Assembly: GCA_003449515.1 (NCBI GenBank)
Contig: DMHI01000162.1
Span: 1-5,811 of the forward strand
DNA: 5,811 nucleotides
Origin: Lysobacteraceae bacterium
GTDB lineage: Bacteria > Pseudomonadota > Gammaproteobacteria > Xanthomonadales > Xanthomonadaceae
Direction: 5' to 3'
Shown here one piece after another: positions 1 to 5,460 of this stretch. A program made the position numbers and the translations under genes. Under the pieces are notes generated by a model that worked only from the letters and a program-made list of their open reading frames with translations, had not been told where the DNA came from and ran no database searches. Every line of letters starts with the position of its first letter. Positions within the stretch are counted from its first letter, which is position 1.

Positions 1-372
1 GCCACCGCGCAGTTCCCGAGTAACTGGGAGCTTTCGGCCGCGCGTGCGGCGAGCGTCGTGCATGTGCTGCTGAAGGCCGGGCTCGAACCCGGCCGTCTCG
101 CCATCGGCGGCATGGGGCAGTTCCACCCCGTGGCGGACAACACCACCGTCGAAGGCCGCAACGCCAACCGCCGCGTGGTGCTGGTGGTGCTCGCGGGCGC
201 GGGCGAGGACGGCACCCCCATCGAAAAAGTGCTCGACGCCAGTGCCGCCGCGAGCCCCGCAGCCGATGCCACACAACTGGCCGAAGCGAGCACCGAGCCC
301 TGGCCCGGCGTGCCGGTGGCACTGCCCGCCGCCCTCACCACCGACAGCCCCACTGCGAGGCTCGCCCCATGA
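1..372 (+). CDS. motD: MotB/MotD-type flagellar stator protein, C-terminal part (5' end outside window)
   Basis: The reading frame is open from base 1 to the TGA at 370-372 and encodes the last 123 residues of a stator protein. It begins inside an OmpA/MotB peptidoglycan-binding domain: FPSNWELS and ARAASV near residues 5-19, then ADN and NANRRV near residues 45-59. The remaining ~55 residues are a low-complexity Ala/Pro/Thr tail. MotB-family proteins anchor the stator to peptidoglycan in the periplasm. The closest relative I can see is the second motD of this window (4492-5460): aligned without gaps, 39 of 65 domain residues are identical (hand count), and base 1 corresponds to its residue 204. 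By that comparison roughly 200 residues, including the membrane helix and its ion-binding Asp, lie upstream. A GTG at 58 is internal, not a start. The stop overlaps the cheW start as ATGA, suggesting translational coupling. The family is secure; MotD as opposed to another MotB-type or OmpA-like protein is inferred from the similarity. Confidence 0.88.
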   Translation, partial: ATAQFPSNWELSAARAASVVHVLLKAGLEPGRLAIGGMGQFHPVADNTTVEGRNANRRVVLVVLAGAGEDGTPIEKVLDASAAASPAADATQLAEASTEPWPGVPVALPAALTTDSPTARLAP

Positions 373-821
373 CCGCCATGCCGCCCATCACCAGCGCCGG
401 CGCCCAGCGCTGGATCCGCTTCACGCTCGCGCAGCAGGACTACGCCGTGGACATCCGCTGCGTGCGCGAGGTGCTGAGCCATGCTGCCATCGAGCCCGTG
501 CCGGGTGCGCCGCCGACGGTGCTCGGCGTCATCAACCTGCGTGGGCAGATTGTCACCGTGCTCGACTTCCCGGCCTGGCTCGGGCGCAACCCGCGCACCG
601 GGGACGGCCCGGTGCTCGTGATGGATCACCGTGGCGTCGTGCTGGCGCTCGCCATCGACGCCATCCACGACGTGACGCGGCTTGATCCCGATGACATCAA
701 GCCCGTGCCCCGTACCGGCACCGCTACACGGCCCGAGTGCCTGCAAGGGCTCGTCGTGCGCGACGGGGGCTTGCTGTCGCTGTTCAATGCCGATGTGCTG
801 ATCGCCCAGCTCGTGGGCTGA
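369..821 (+). CDS. cheW: Chemotaxis coupling protein CheW
   Basis: Encodes 150 residues, a little shorter than the ~160-170 usual for CheW, and consists of a single CheW domain. In the cytoplasm CheW bridges methyl-accepting receptors and the CheA kinase in the chemoreceptor array. Visible hallmarks are the first beta strand around residues 14-21, the Y-A-V-D-I strand with V-R-E-V-L (25-36), the turn EPVPGAPP (42-49) and the diagnostic GVINLRGQ segment with N56-L57-R58-G59, followed by V-L-D (64-66). The C-terminal part has the expected GLVVRDGGLLSLFNAD strand-helix. The ATG at 369 overlaps the preceding stop (ATGA); a GAGG at 357-360 sits 8 bases upstream as a ribosome site. Another ATG at 378 is in frame, so the start could shift by three codons. 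The gene appears to belong to the upstream transcription unit with the partial motD, because a gap with a promoter-like sequence follows it. Confidence 0.95.
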   Translation: MTAMPPITSAGAQRWIRFTLAQQDYAVDIRCVREVLSHAAIEPVPGAPPTVLGVINLRGQIVTVLDFPAWLGRNPRTGDGPVLVMDHRGVVLALAIDAIHDVTRLDPDDIKPVPRTGTATRPECLQGLVVRDGGLLSLFNADVLIAQLVG

Positions 822-958
822 CCATTCATCCGCGCCGCGAAGCCACTCGCGCGCGCGCCGCTCAAGCGGGCACGGCGTTTGCCGAAACCACTCCTGACAC
901 CGCCGCACTGACCAGAAACCGTCAGCCGCGAGCGCGGTGGAACTTCGGGAGCAAGCTC
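822..958 (+). other. Intergenic region and leader before the STAS-cheY-cheA operon
   Basis: This 137-base stretch between cheW and the STAS gene is the only real intergenic gap in the window. I see no convincing small gene in it. It holds an alternating CG run (about 848-859), the sigma-28-like promoter at 862-888, and two short inverted repeats that could form a structured leader: ctgac (908-912) pairing with gtcag (921-925), and ccgc (926-929) pairing with gcgg (934-937). No T-run follows any stem, so there is no recognisable intrinsic terminator for the upstream genes. It ends in GGGAG at 947-951, seven bases before the STAS start. Confidence 0.7.
862..888 (+). promoter_or_regulatory. Candidate sigma-28 (FliA) flagellar promoter
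   Basis: TCAAGCGG at 862-869 and GCCGAAAC at 881-888 are separated by exactly 11 bases. The flagellar sigma-28 consensus is TAAAGTTT, 11 bases, GCCGATAA. The -10 half matches 6 of 8 positions, including the whole GCCGA core. The -35 half keeps TnAAG, and TCAAG variants are common for FliA in polar flagellates. Transcription would begin near 894-897, leaving a leader of about 60 bases before the STAS gene at 959. Position and class fit well, because chemotaxis and stator operons are typical late flagellar genes. The -35 half is degenerate, so this is a prediction. Confidence 0.6.
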
Positions 959-1294
959 ATGGCGCGCAAGATGGTAGCCCGCACACCCGCACCGGCGCAG
1001 GACGCCGAAAGCCACATCCAGCTCGGCGCGCAGCTCGGCATCGAAGATGCCGACGGCCTGCACCGGCAGCTCGTCGCCGCCGTCGACGACCCGCGGCCCG
1101 TCGTGCTCGAAGGGCGCGACGTGCAGAACATCCACACCGCCGCCCTCGAACTCTTCTGCCTCTTCTGCCGCGACCGCCGTGCGGCCGGCCGCGAAACCCG
1201 CTGGCAGGAGCCCAGCGAGGCGCTGCGTTCGGCGGCAGCACTCCTGGGCATCACCGCCTTGATGGCGCTGGCCCAGCAGGGAGGCGCGCCATGA
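959..1294 (+). CDS. Small STAS-domain protein (SpoIIAA/MlaB-like)
   Basis: Encodes 111 residues. The pattern is that of a single compact STAS domain of the STAS_2/MlaB type: an N-terminal strand (I20-Q21-L22), helix 30-42, strand PVVLEG (47-52), then V-Q-N-I-H-T-A-A-L-E-L-F (55-66), helix to about 74, strand RETRW (78-82) and the closing EPSEALRSAAALLGI segment (84-98). In anti-anti-sigma STAS proteins a Ser/Thr at the start of the helix after the central strand is the phosphorylation switch; T60 lies at about that place, although the usual D-S-S/D-x-S-G pattern is absent. Small STAS genes are often found next to cheY and cheA, but their partner and role are not established. I chose the ATG at 959 because GGGAG (947-951) lies at good spacing and the family homology starts soon after. 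The frame stays open upstream into cheW, but that extension looks like out-of-frame translation. Its TGA overlaps the cheY ATG (ATGA). No membrane segment or signal peptide is seen. Confidence 0.82.
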   Translation: MARKMVARTPAPAQDAESHIQLGAQLGIEDADGLHRQLVAAVDDPRPVVLEGRDVQNIHTAALELFCLFCRDRRAAGRETRWQEPSEALRSAAALLGITALMALAQQGGAP

Positions 1295-1656
1295 GTGCGG
1301 CGATTCTCGCGGTGGACGACTCCGCCTCCATGCGGCAGATGGTCGCCTTCACGCTCAAGGCGGCGGGCTACAACGTCACCGAGGCCGAAGACGGCGCGGT
1401 GGCACTGGGCCTTGCGAAGCAGGGCAAGTACCGCCTCGTGCTCGCCGACGTGAACATGCCCAACATGGACGGCATCACGCTGGTGAAGAACCTCCGCACG
1501 CTGCCGGACTACAAGTTCACGCCGCTCTTGATGCTCACCACCGAGTCCACGCCGGAGAAGAAGGCCGAAGGCAAGGCAGCAGGCGCGACGGGCTGGCTGG
1601 TGAAGCCCTTCAACCCCGAGCAGCTGATCGCGACGATCCAGAAAGTATTGGGCTGA
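1291..1656 (+). CDS. cheY: Chemotaxis response regulator CheY (single receiver domain)
   Basis: Encodes 121 residues, one receiver domain without an output domain, the normal size for CheY. CheA transfers a phosphoryl group to it, and phospho-CheY binds the flagellar switch to change rotation. All catalytic positions are present: the acidic pair D9-D10, phospho-acceptor D53 (within LVLADVNMPNMDG), switch T83 and K105 of the VKPF motif. The aromatic switch residue, Tyr106 in E. coli CheY, is W102 here. It starts at the ATG overlapping the STAS stop, with a strong ribosome site AGGGAGG at 1278-1284 six bases upstream, so it is probably translationally coupled to the STAS gene. cheA follows after 7 bases. 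No cheZ gene lies next to it. A stand-alone response regulator for another pathway is possible, but the adjacency to cheA makes CheY very likely. Confidence 0.95.
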   Translation: MSAAILAVDDSASMRQMVAFTLKAAGYNVTEAEDGAVALGLAKQGKYRLVLADVNMPNMDGITLVKNLRTLPDYKFTPLLMLTTESTPEKKAEGKAAGATGWLVKPFNPEQLIATIQKVLG

Positions 1657-1663
1657 AACGGCC

Positions 1664-3736
1664 ATGACGATTGATCTCGCGCGGTTTCACGCAGCCTTCT
1701 TCGAGGAGAGCTTCGAGGGCCTCGACGCGATGGAATCGAACCTCCTCGCGCTCGATCCCGCCGCCTTCGACCTCGCTGCGGACAAGGAGACGATCAACGC
1801 CATCTTCCGCGCCGCGCACTCCATCAAGGGCGGCTCGGCGACGTTCGGCTTCTCGGCTGTGGCTGGCTTCACCCACATTCTGGAAACGCTGCTCGACCAG
1901 ATGCGCGCGGGCTCGCGGGCGGTGAGTGCCGAGGGTGTGAACGCGCTGCTGAAGTCGGTCGATGCGGTGCGCGAGCTGCTCGAAGCCGCGCGCGATGGCC
2001 GCGAGGCGAACACCACCCTCGTCGCGGCGCACCAGCAGACGCTGGAGGCGCTGCTGCACGGTGCGACACCCTCGGTAGCCGTGGCGACCGGGCCCACCGC
2101 GAAGACGGTGGCGGCCAAAGGCTGGCAGATCCGCTTCGCGCCGCAGCCAGGGCTGTTCCGCAGCGGCAACGATCCGCGCCACCTCCTGCGCGAGCTGGCG
2201 ACGCTGGGGCATCTGGAGATCGAGGCGACCGTGGCCGATGCACGACCGCTCGCGGAGACTGTTCCCGAGGACTGCCATCTGCACTGGAACCTCACGCTGC
2301 ACGGCAGCGTCGATGAAGCGCGGGTGCGCGACGTGTTCGCCTGGGTCGAAGACGAGGCGGAGATCGTGATCGCAGCACTGGCCGAGGCTCTCACCGAAGC
2401 GCCAGCTGCCATCCCCACGCCCGCAGCCCCGGGCGACGGCAAGCCGTCGCTGACGCTCATTCAAGGCGGCAAGTCCGACGCAGCGAAGCCATCGGCCGCA
2501 AAGCCCGAGCAGCGCAGCGGCGGCGACCGTCGCCAGGGCGACCGTCGCGGTGGTGCGGCGGAAAGCTCGATCCGTGTCTCCACCGAAAAGATCGACCAGC
2601 TCATCAACCTCGTCGGCGAGCTGGTCATCACCCAGGCCATGCTGGCGCAGCAGGCCGAAGCGCTTGATCCCATCGTCTGCGAAAAGCTCTTGAGCGGCCT
2701 GACGCAGCTCGACCGCAACACGCGGCAGCTACAGGAGAGCGTGATGTCCATCCGCATGCTGCCGATGGAGTTCGTGTTCTCGCGCTTTCCCCGCATGGTG
2801 CACGACCTTGCGGGCAAGCTGGGCAAGGAAGTGCGGCTCCTCACCGTCGGTGAGTCCACCGAGCTGGACAAGGGCCTGATCGAGAAGATTGCCGACCCGC
2901 TGACGCACCTCGTACGCAACGCGCTCGACCACGGTGTGGAAACGCGGGAGGCACGCATCGCCGCCGGCAAGGACCCGGTGGGCACCGTGCGGCTCAGTGC
3001 CGCGCACCAGGGCGGCAGCATCGTCATCGAGATTTCGGACGACGGCCGCGGCCTGAACCGCCAGCGCATTCTGGCCAAGGCGCGCGAGAGCGGGCTCGCC
3101 GTGAGCGATGCCATGCCCGACAGCGAGGTCTGGCAGCTCATCTTCGCCTCGGGCTTCTCCACCGCCGAGGTCGTCACCGATGTCTCGGGCCGCGGCGTGG
3201 GCATGGACGTGGTGCAGAGCAAGATCCGCGAGCTCTCCGGCCAGATCCAGATTTACTCCGAGCCCGGCCAGGGCTCGCGCTTCACCATCCGCGTGCCGCT
3301 GACGCTCGCCATCCTGCCCACCCTGCTGGTGCGGGTCGACGCGACGACGTACGCGCTGCCGCTGGGTCGCGTGGTGGAAGTGCTGCCGATGCCGAGCCGC
3401 CGCCCCGACTACGTCGATGGCCACCCCGTGCTCGACCTGCGCTCCAGCACGCTGCCGCTGGTCTGGCTGCGCGCCTGGCTGCACCTTGCGCCCTGCGTCG
3501 CCGGCAGCGAGGTCATCGTGGTGCTGCAGACCGGCGATTTCCGCTACGGCCTGGTCGTCGACCAGGTGCGTGGCCGCGAGGAGGTGGTCATCAAGGCGCT
3601 GCCGAAGCGCGTGCGCGGCATTCCGGGCTACGCCGGCGCCACGCTGATCGGCGACGGCTCGTTGTCCCTGATCCTCGATGTCGATGGCCTGCAGCGCAGC
3701 GCCAGCGGCCGCGGCAGCCGAGTCAAGCGGGCCTAG
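1664..3736 (+). CDS. cheA: Chemotaxis histidine kinase CheA
   Basis: Encodes 690 residues, a usual length for CheA, a cytoplasmic kinase that phosphorylates CheY (and CheB) under receptor control. Domains in order: Hpt/P1 at about 1-105 with phospho-acceptor H52 in A-A-H-S-I-K-G-G; a P2-like regulator-binding domain at about 152-240 (starts W-Q-I-R-F-A-P, with GNDPRHLLREL and the WVEDEAEI end); an Ala/Lys/Pro and GDRR-rich linker at about 245-298; P3 dimerisation helices from about 300 (TEKIDQLINLVGELV); P4 kinase domain with N box V-R-N-A-L-D-H-G (N419, D422, H423), G1 box D459-D460-G-R-G, GFSTA (497-501) and G2 box G509-R-G-V-G-M-D515; and a CheW-like P5 domain from about 545. No key residue is missing. 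The ATG at 1664 has no clear ribosome site, so translation probably depends on re-initiation from cheY 7 bases upstream. The stop is TAG, unlike the TGA of its neighbours. Leucine codons shift from about equal CTC/CTG to mostly CTG in the P5 part. Confidence 0.97.
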   Translation: MTIDLARFHAAFFEESFEGLDAMESNLLALDPAAFDLAADKETINAIFRAAHSIKGGSATFGFSAVAGFTHILETLLDQMRAGSRAVSAEGVNALLKSVDAVRELLEAARDGREANTTLVAAHQQTLEALLHGATPSVAVATGPTAKTVAAKGWQIRFAPQPGLFRSGNDPRHLLRELATLGHLEIEATVADARPLAETVPEDCHLHWNLTLHGSVDEARVRDVFAWVEDEAEIVIAALAEALTEAPAAIPTPAAPGDGKPSLTLIQGGKSDAAKPSAAKPEQRSGGDRRQGDRRGGAAESSIRVSTEKIDQLINLVGELVITQAMLAQQAEALDPIVCEKLLSGLTQLDRNTRQLQESVMSIRMLPMEFVFSRFPRMVHDLAGKLGKEVRLLTVGESTELDKGLIEKIADPLTHLVRNALDHGVETREARIAAGKDPVGTVRLSAAHQGGSIVIEISDDGRGLNRQRILAKARESGLAVSDAMPDSEVWQLIFASGFSTAEVVTDVSGRGVGMDVVQSKIRELSGQIQIYSEPGQGSRFTIRVPLTLAILPTLLVRVDATTYALPLGRVVEVLPMPSRRPDYVDGHPVLDLRSSTLPLVWLRAWLHLAPCVAGSEVIVVLQTGDFRYGLVVDQVRGREEVVIKALPKRVRGIPGYAGATLIGDGSLSLILDVDGLQRSASGRGSRVKRA
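2522..2548 (+). repeat. 12-base direct repeat in the CheA linker
   Basis: GGCGACCGTCGC occurs at 2522-2533 and again at 2537-2548, a 15-base period kept in frame. It encodes G-D-R-R-Q-G-D-R-R in the charged linker between the P2-like and P3 domains of CheA. Such basic linkers are common and vary in length, so this probably reflects slippage or a small tandem duplication without special function. Confidence 0.8.
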
Positions 3737-3739
3737 GCG

Positions 3740-4480
3740 ATGGACCTGCTCAGTCTGGCCGGCCTCGTCCTCGCCATCGTCGCCATCGTCGGCGGCACCC
3801 TCGCCAAGGGCGCGGGCCTGTCGGCGTTGTGGAACTTCGCGGCTTTCCTGATCGTGATCGTCGGTACGCTCGGCGCCGTGCTGCTGCAGAGCGGACTGCC
3901 GACCTTCCGGCGTGCGATGGTGATCGCCCGCTGGATCGTGCAGCCGCCCGCCGACAACCGGAAGAAGCTGATCGTGCAGATCATCGATTGGGCCGGCACC
4001 GCACGCAAGCAGGGCCTGCTGGGTCTCGAAGCGCAGGTCGCGCGGCAGCCCGACCGCTTTCTCGCCAAGGGCCTGCAGATGCTGGTCGACGGCGTCGAAC
4101 CCGAGGTGCTGCGGCACATGCTGGAGATCGAGATCGAGGCCGAGGAGCACGCCGACACCCAGGCCGCCAAGGTGTTCGAGGCCGCCGGCGTGTATGCGCC
4201 CACCCTGGGCATCGTTGGTGCCGTGCTCGGCCTGATGGCGGTGATGAAGAACCTCGCCGATCCGTCCAAGCTCGGCGAGGGCATCGCCGCCGCGTTCACC
4301 GCGACCATCTACGGCATCGCCGCGGCGAACTGCCTGTTCCTGCCGGTGGCGAACAAGCTGAAGGCGATCATCCGCCGCCGCGCCGGTGATCGCGAGCTGG
4401 TGGTCGAGGGCCTGGTCTCGATCGCCCACGGCGAGAACCCCCGCAACATCGAAACCCGCCTCGGCGGTTTTCTGCACTGA
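3740..4480 (+). CDS. motC: Flagellar motor stator protein MotC (MotA family)
   Basis: Encodes 246 residues, the usual length for MotC. MotA-family proteins form the inner-membrane ring around a MotB-type dimer and turn the flagellar rotor using ion flow. Four membrane segments are visible: about 3-23, 30-52, 150-170 and 180-204. A charged cytoplasmic domain lies between the second and third. Family residues present include the rotor-facing pair R89 and E97 (ARKQGLLGLE, spaced as E. coli R90 and E98), P154 in YAPTLGIVGAV (equivalent to Pro173), the TM4 pattern FTATIYGIAAAN and P202. The ATG at 3740 lies 3 bases after the cheA stop; only a weak AGG precedes it, so coupling to cheA is likely. 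motD follows after 11 bases. PomA, the sodium-type homologue, is the alternative; the ion cannot be decided reliably here, but the motD-parA context favours MotC. Confidence 0.95.
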   Translation: MDLLSLAGLVLAIVAIVGGTLAKGAGLSALWNFAAFLIVIVGTLGAVLLQSGLPTFRRAMVIARWIVQPPADNRKKLIVQIIDWAGTARKQGLLGLEAQVARQPDRFLAKGLQMLVDGVEPEVLRHMLEIEIEAEEHADTQAAKVFEAAGVYAPTLGIVGAVLGLMAVMKNLADPSKLGEGIAAAFTATIYGIAAANCLFLPVANKLKAIIRRRAGDRELVVEGLVSIAHGENPRNIETRLGGFLH

Positions 4481-4491
4481 AGCGCCGTGCG

Positions 4492-5460
4492 ATGGCCCGC
4501 CGTCACCGCCACGAGGAGCACGTCAATCACGAGGCCTGGGCGATCCCGTATGGCGATCTGATCACCCTGGTGCTGGCGTTCTTCGTGGTGATGTACGCGA
4601 TCTCGACGGTCAACGAGGGCAAGTACCGGGTGATGAGCGAATCGCTCAGTGCCGCGTTCGACGGTTCGCCACGCAGCATCGCCCCGATCCGGGTGGGCGA
4701 GCCCACCGGCGCCGCCAGCATCGCCCCGCCCACGCCGTTCGAGACCGATCGCGGATCGGACGATCTCGTGCAGCTCACCGACCGCGTCCGCGCCGATGCC
4801 TTGATCACGCCGATGGAGCTGATGCAGCTCGAACAGGCCGGGTCGCAGGCCGACACCCAGCTCGACGCCATCCAGCGCCAGGTCGAGCGCGTGCTCGGCC
4901 CGCTGATCATGTCCGACCAGGTCACCGTGACCCGCGAGGGCCTCTGGCTGGAGGTGATCATCCGCAGCGATGTGCTGTTCGCCAGCGGCTCGGCGGCACT
5001 CTCCGCTCCGGCGCGCGAGGCCATCGACCAGCTCGCCACCGTGCTGCGCGAACTGCCCAACGAGCTGCGCATCGAAGGCCACACCGACAACGACCCGATC
5101 GCCAGCGCCCTGTTCCCGTCCAACTGGGAGCTTTCCGGCGCGCGCGCGGCCAGCGTCATCCGCCTGCTCGAAGGGCGCGGGGTCGATCCGCGGCGCATGG
5201 CGGCGGTGGGCTTCGGGGAGAAGCGCCCGATCGCCGACAACGCCACGCCCGCCGGGCGTGCCGCCAACCGCCGGGTGATGCTGGTGATCCTCGCCACCTC
5301 CGGTCCGGCGGCACCGCCCTCGGCAGCGGTGGCCGGCGGTCAAGATTCCGCGGTGGCGGCCGTTGATGCCGGAACGGATCGGCTGCAGGCCACGCCGGCC
5401 GAGGGTGCGGCGGCGGCGGCCGCGCCGGTTCCGCAAGCCCTTCCCGAGGACGTCCGCTGA
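4492..5460 (+). CDS. motD: Flagellar motor stator protein MotD (MotB family)
   Basis: Encodes 322 residues. It starts with a short, charged, His-rich cytoplasmic tail (H5, H7, H10, H13), then one membrane helix at about 20-40 beginning W-A-I-P-Y-G-D22. D22 is the expected ion-binding aspartate, equivalent to Asp32 of E. coli MotB. The sequence after the helix (VNEGKYRVMSESL, about 40-52) corresponds to the plug region that closes the channel until the stator is installed. A Pro/Gly/Ala linker leads to an OmpA-type peptidoglycan-binding domain (about 150-267) with E195-G-H-T-D199-N, FPSNWELS and N259-R-R-V. The tail (268-322) is Ala/Pro-rich with a run of six alanines encoded from 5407. It pairs with MotC to make the stator. 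Its stop shares one base with the next start (TGATG). It is a diverged paralogue of the partial gene at the left edge. Confidence 0.95.
   Translation: MARRHRHEEHVNHEAWAIPYGDLITLVLAFFVVMYAISTVNEGKYRVMSESLSAAFDGSPRSIAPIRVGEPTGAASIAPPTPFETDRGSDDLVQLTDRVRADALITPMELMQLEQAGSQADTQLDAIQRQVERVLGPLIMSDQVTVTREGLWLEVIIRSDVLFASGSAALSAPAREAIDQLATVLRELPNELRIEGHTDNDPIASALFPSNWELSGARAASVIRLLEGRGVDPRRMAAVGFGEKRPIADNATPAGRAANRRVMLVILATSGPAAPPSAAVAGGQDSAVAAVDAGTDRLQATPAEGAAAAAAPVPQALPEDVR

Noticed and set aside
848..859. Alternating CG run as part of a transcription terminator after cheW
   Set aside because: There is no T-run after it and no convincing stem-loop, so an intrinsic terminator cannot be supported.
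737..958. Upstream extension of the STAS gene to an ATG at 737 (185 residues)
   Set aside because: The extra residues come from the wrong frame of cheW and an Arg/Ala-rich translation of the gap. The ATG at 959 has a well-spaced GGGAG and starts just before the STAS homology.
1610..2464. Minus-strand open frame of 284 codons opposite the start of cheA
   Set aside because: It lies opposite the Hpt and P2-like regions of CheA, and its Arg/Gln/His-rich product resembles no family I know.
3723..3749. Second copy of TCAAGCGGGC (also at 862-871), considered as a sigma-28 promoter before motC
   Set aside because: Eleven bases after TCAAGCGG the sequence is GGACCTGC, with no GCCGA core, and it lies inside the end of cheA. 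The shared 10-mer is probably chance.
2729..4477. A 582-codon open frame on the minus strand across cheA and motC
   Set aside because: It is antisense to two clearly recognised genes, is rich in His/Gln/Arg/Ala as reverse translations of GC-rich genes are, and shows no domain. Strong third-position GC bias removes stop codons from the opposite strand.
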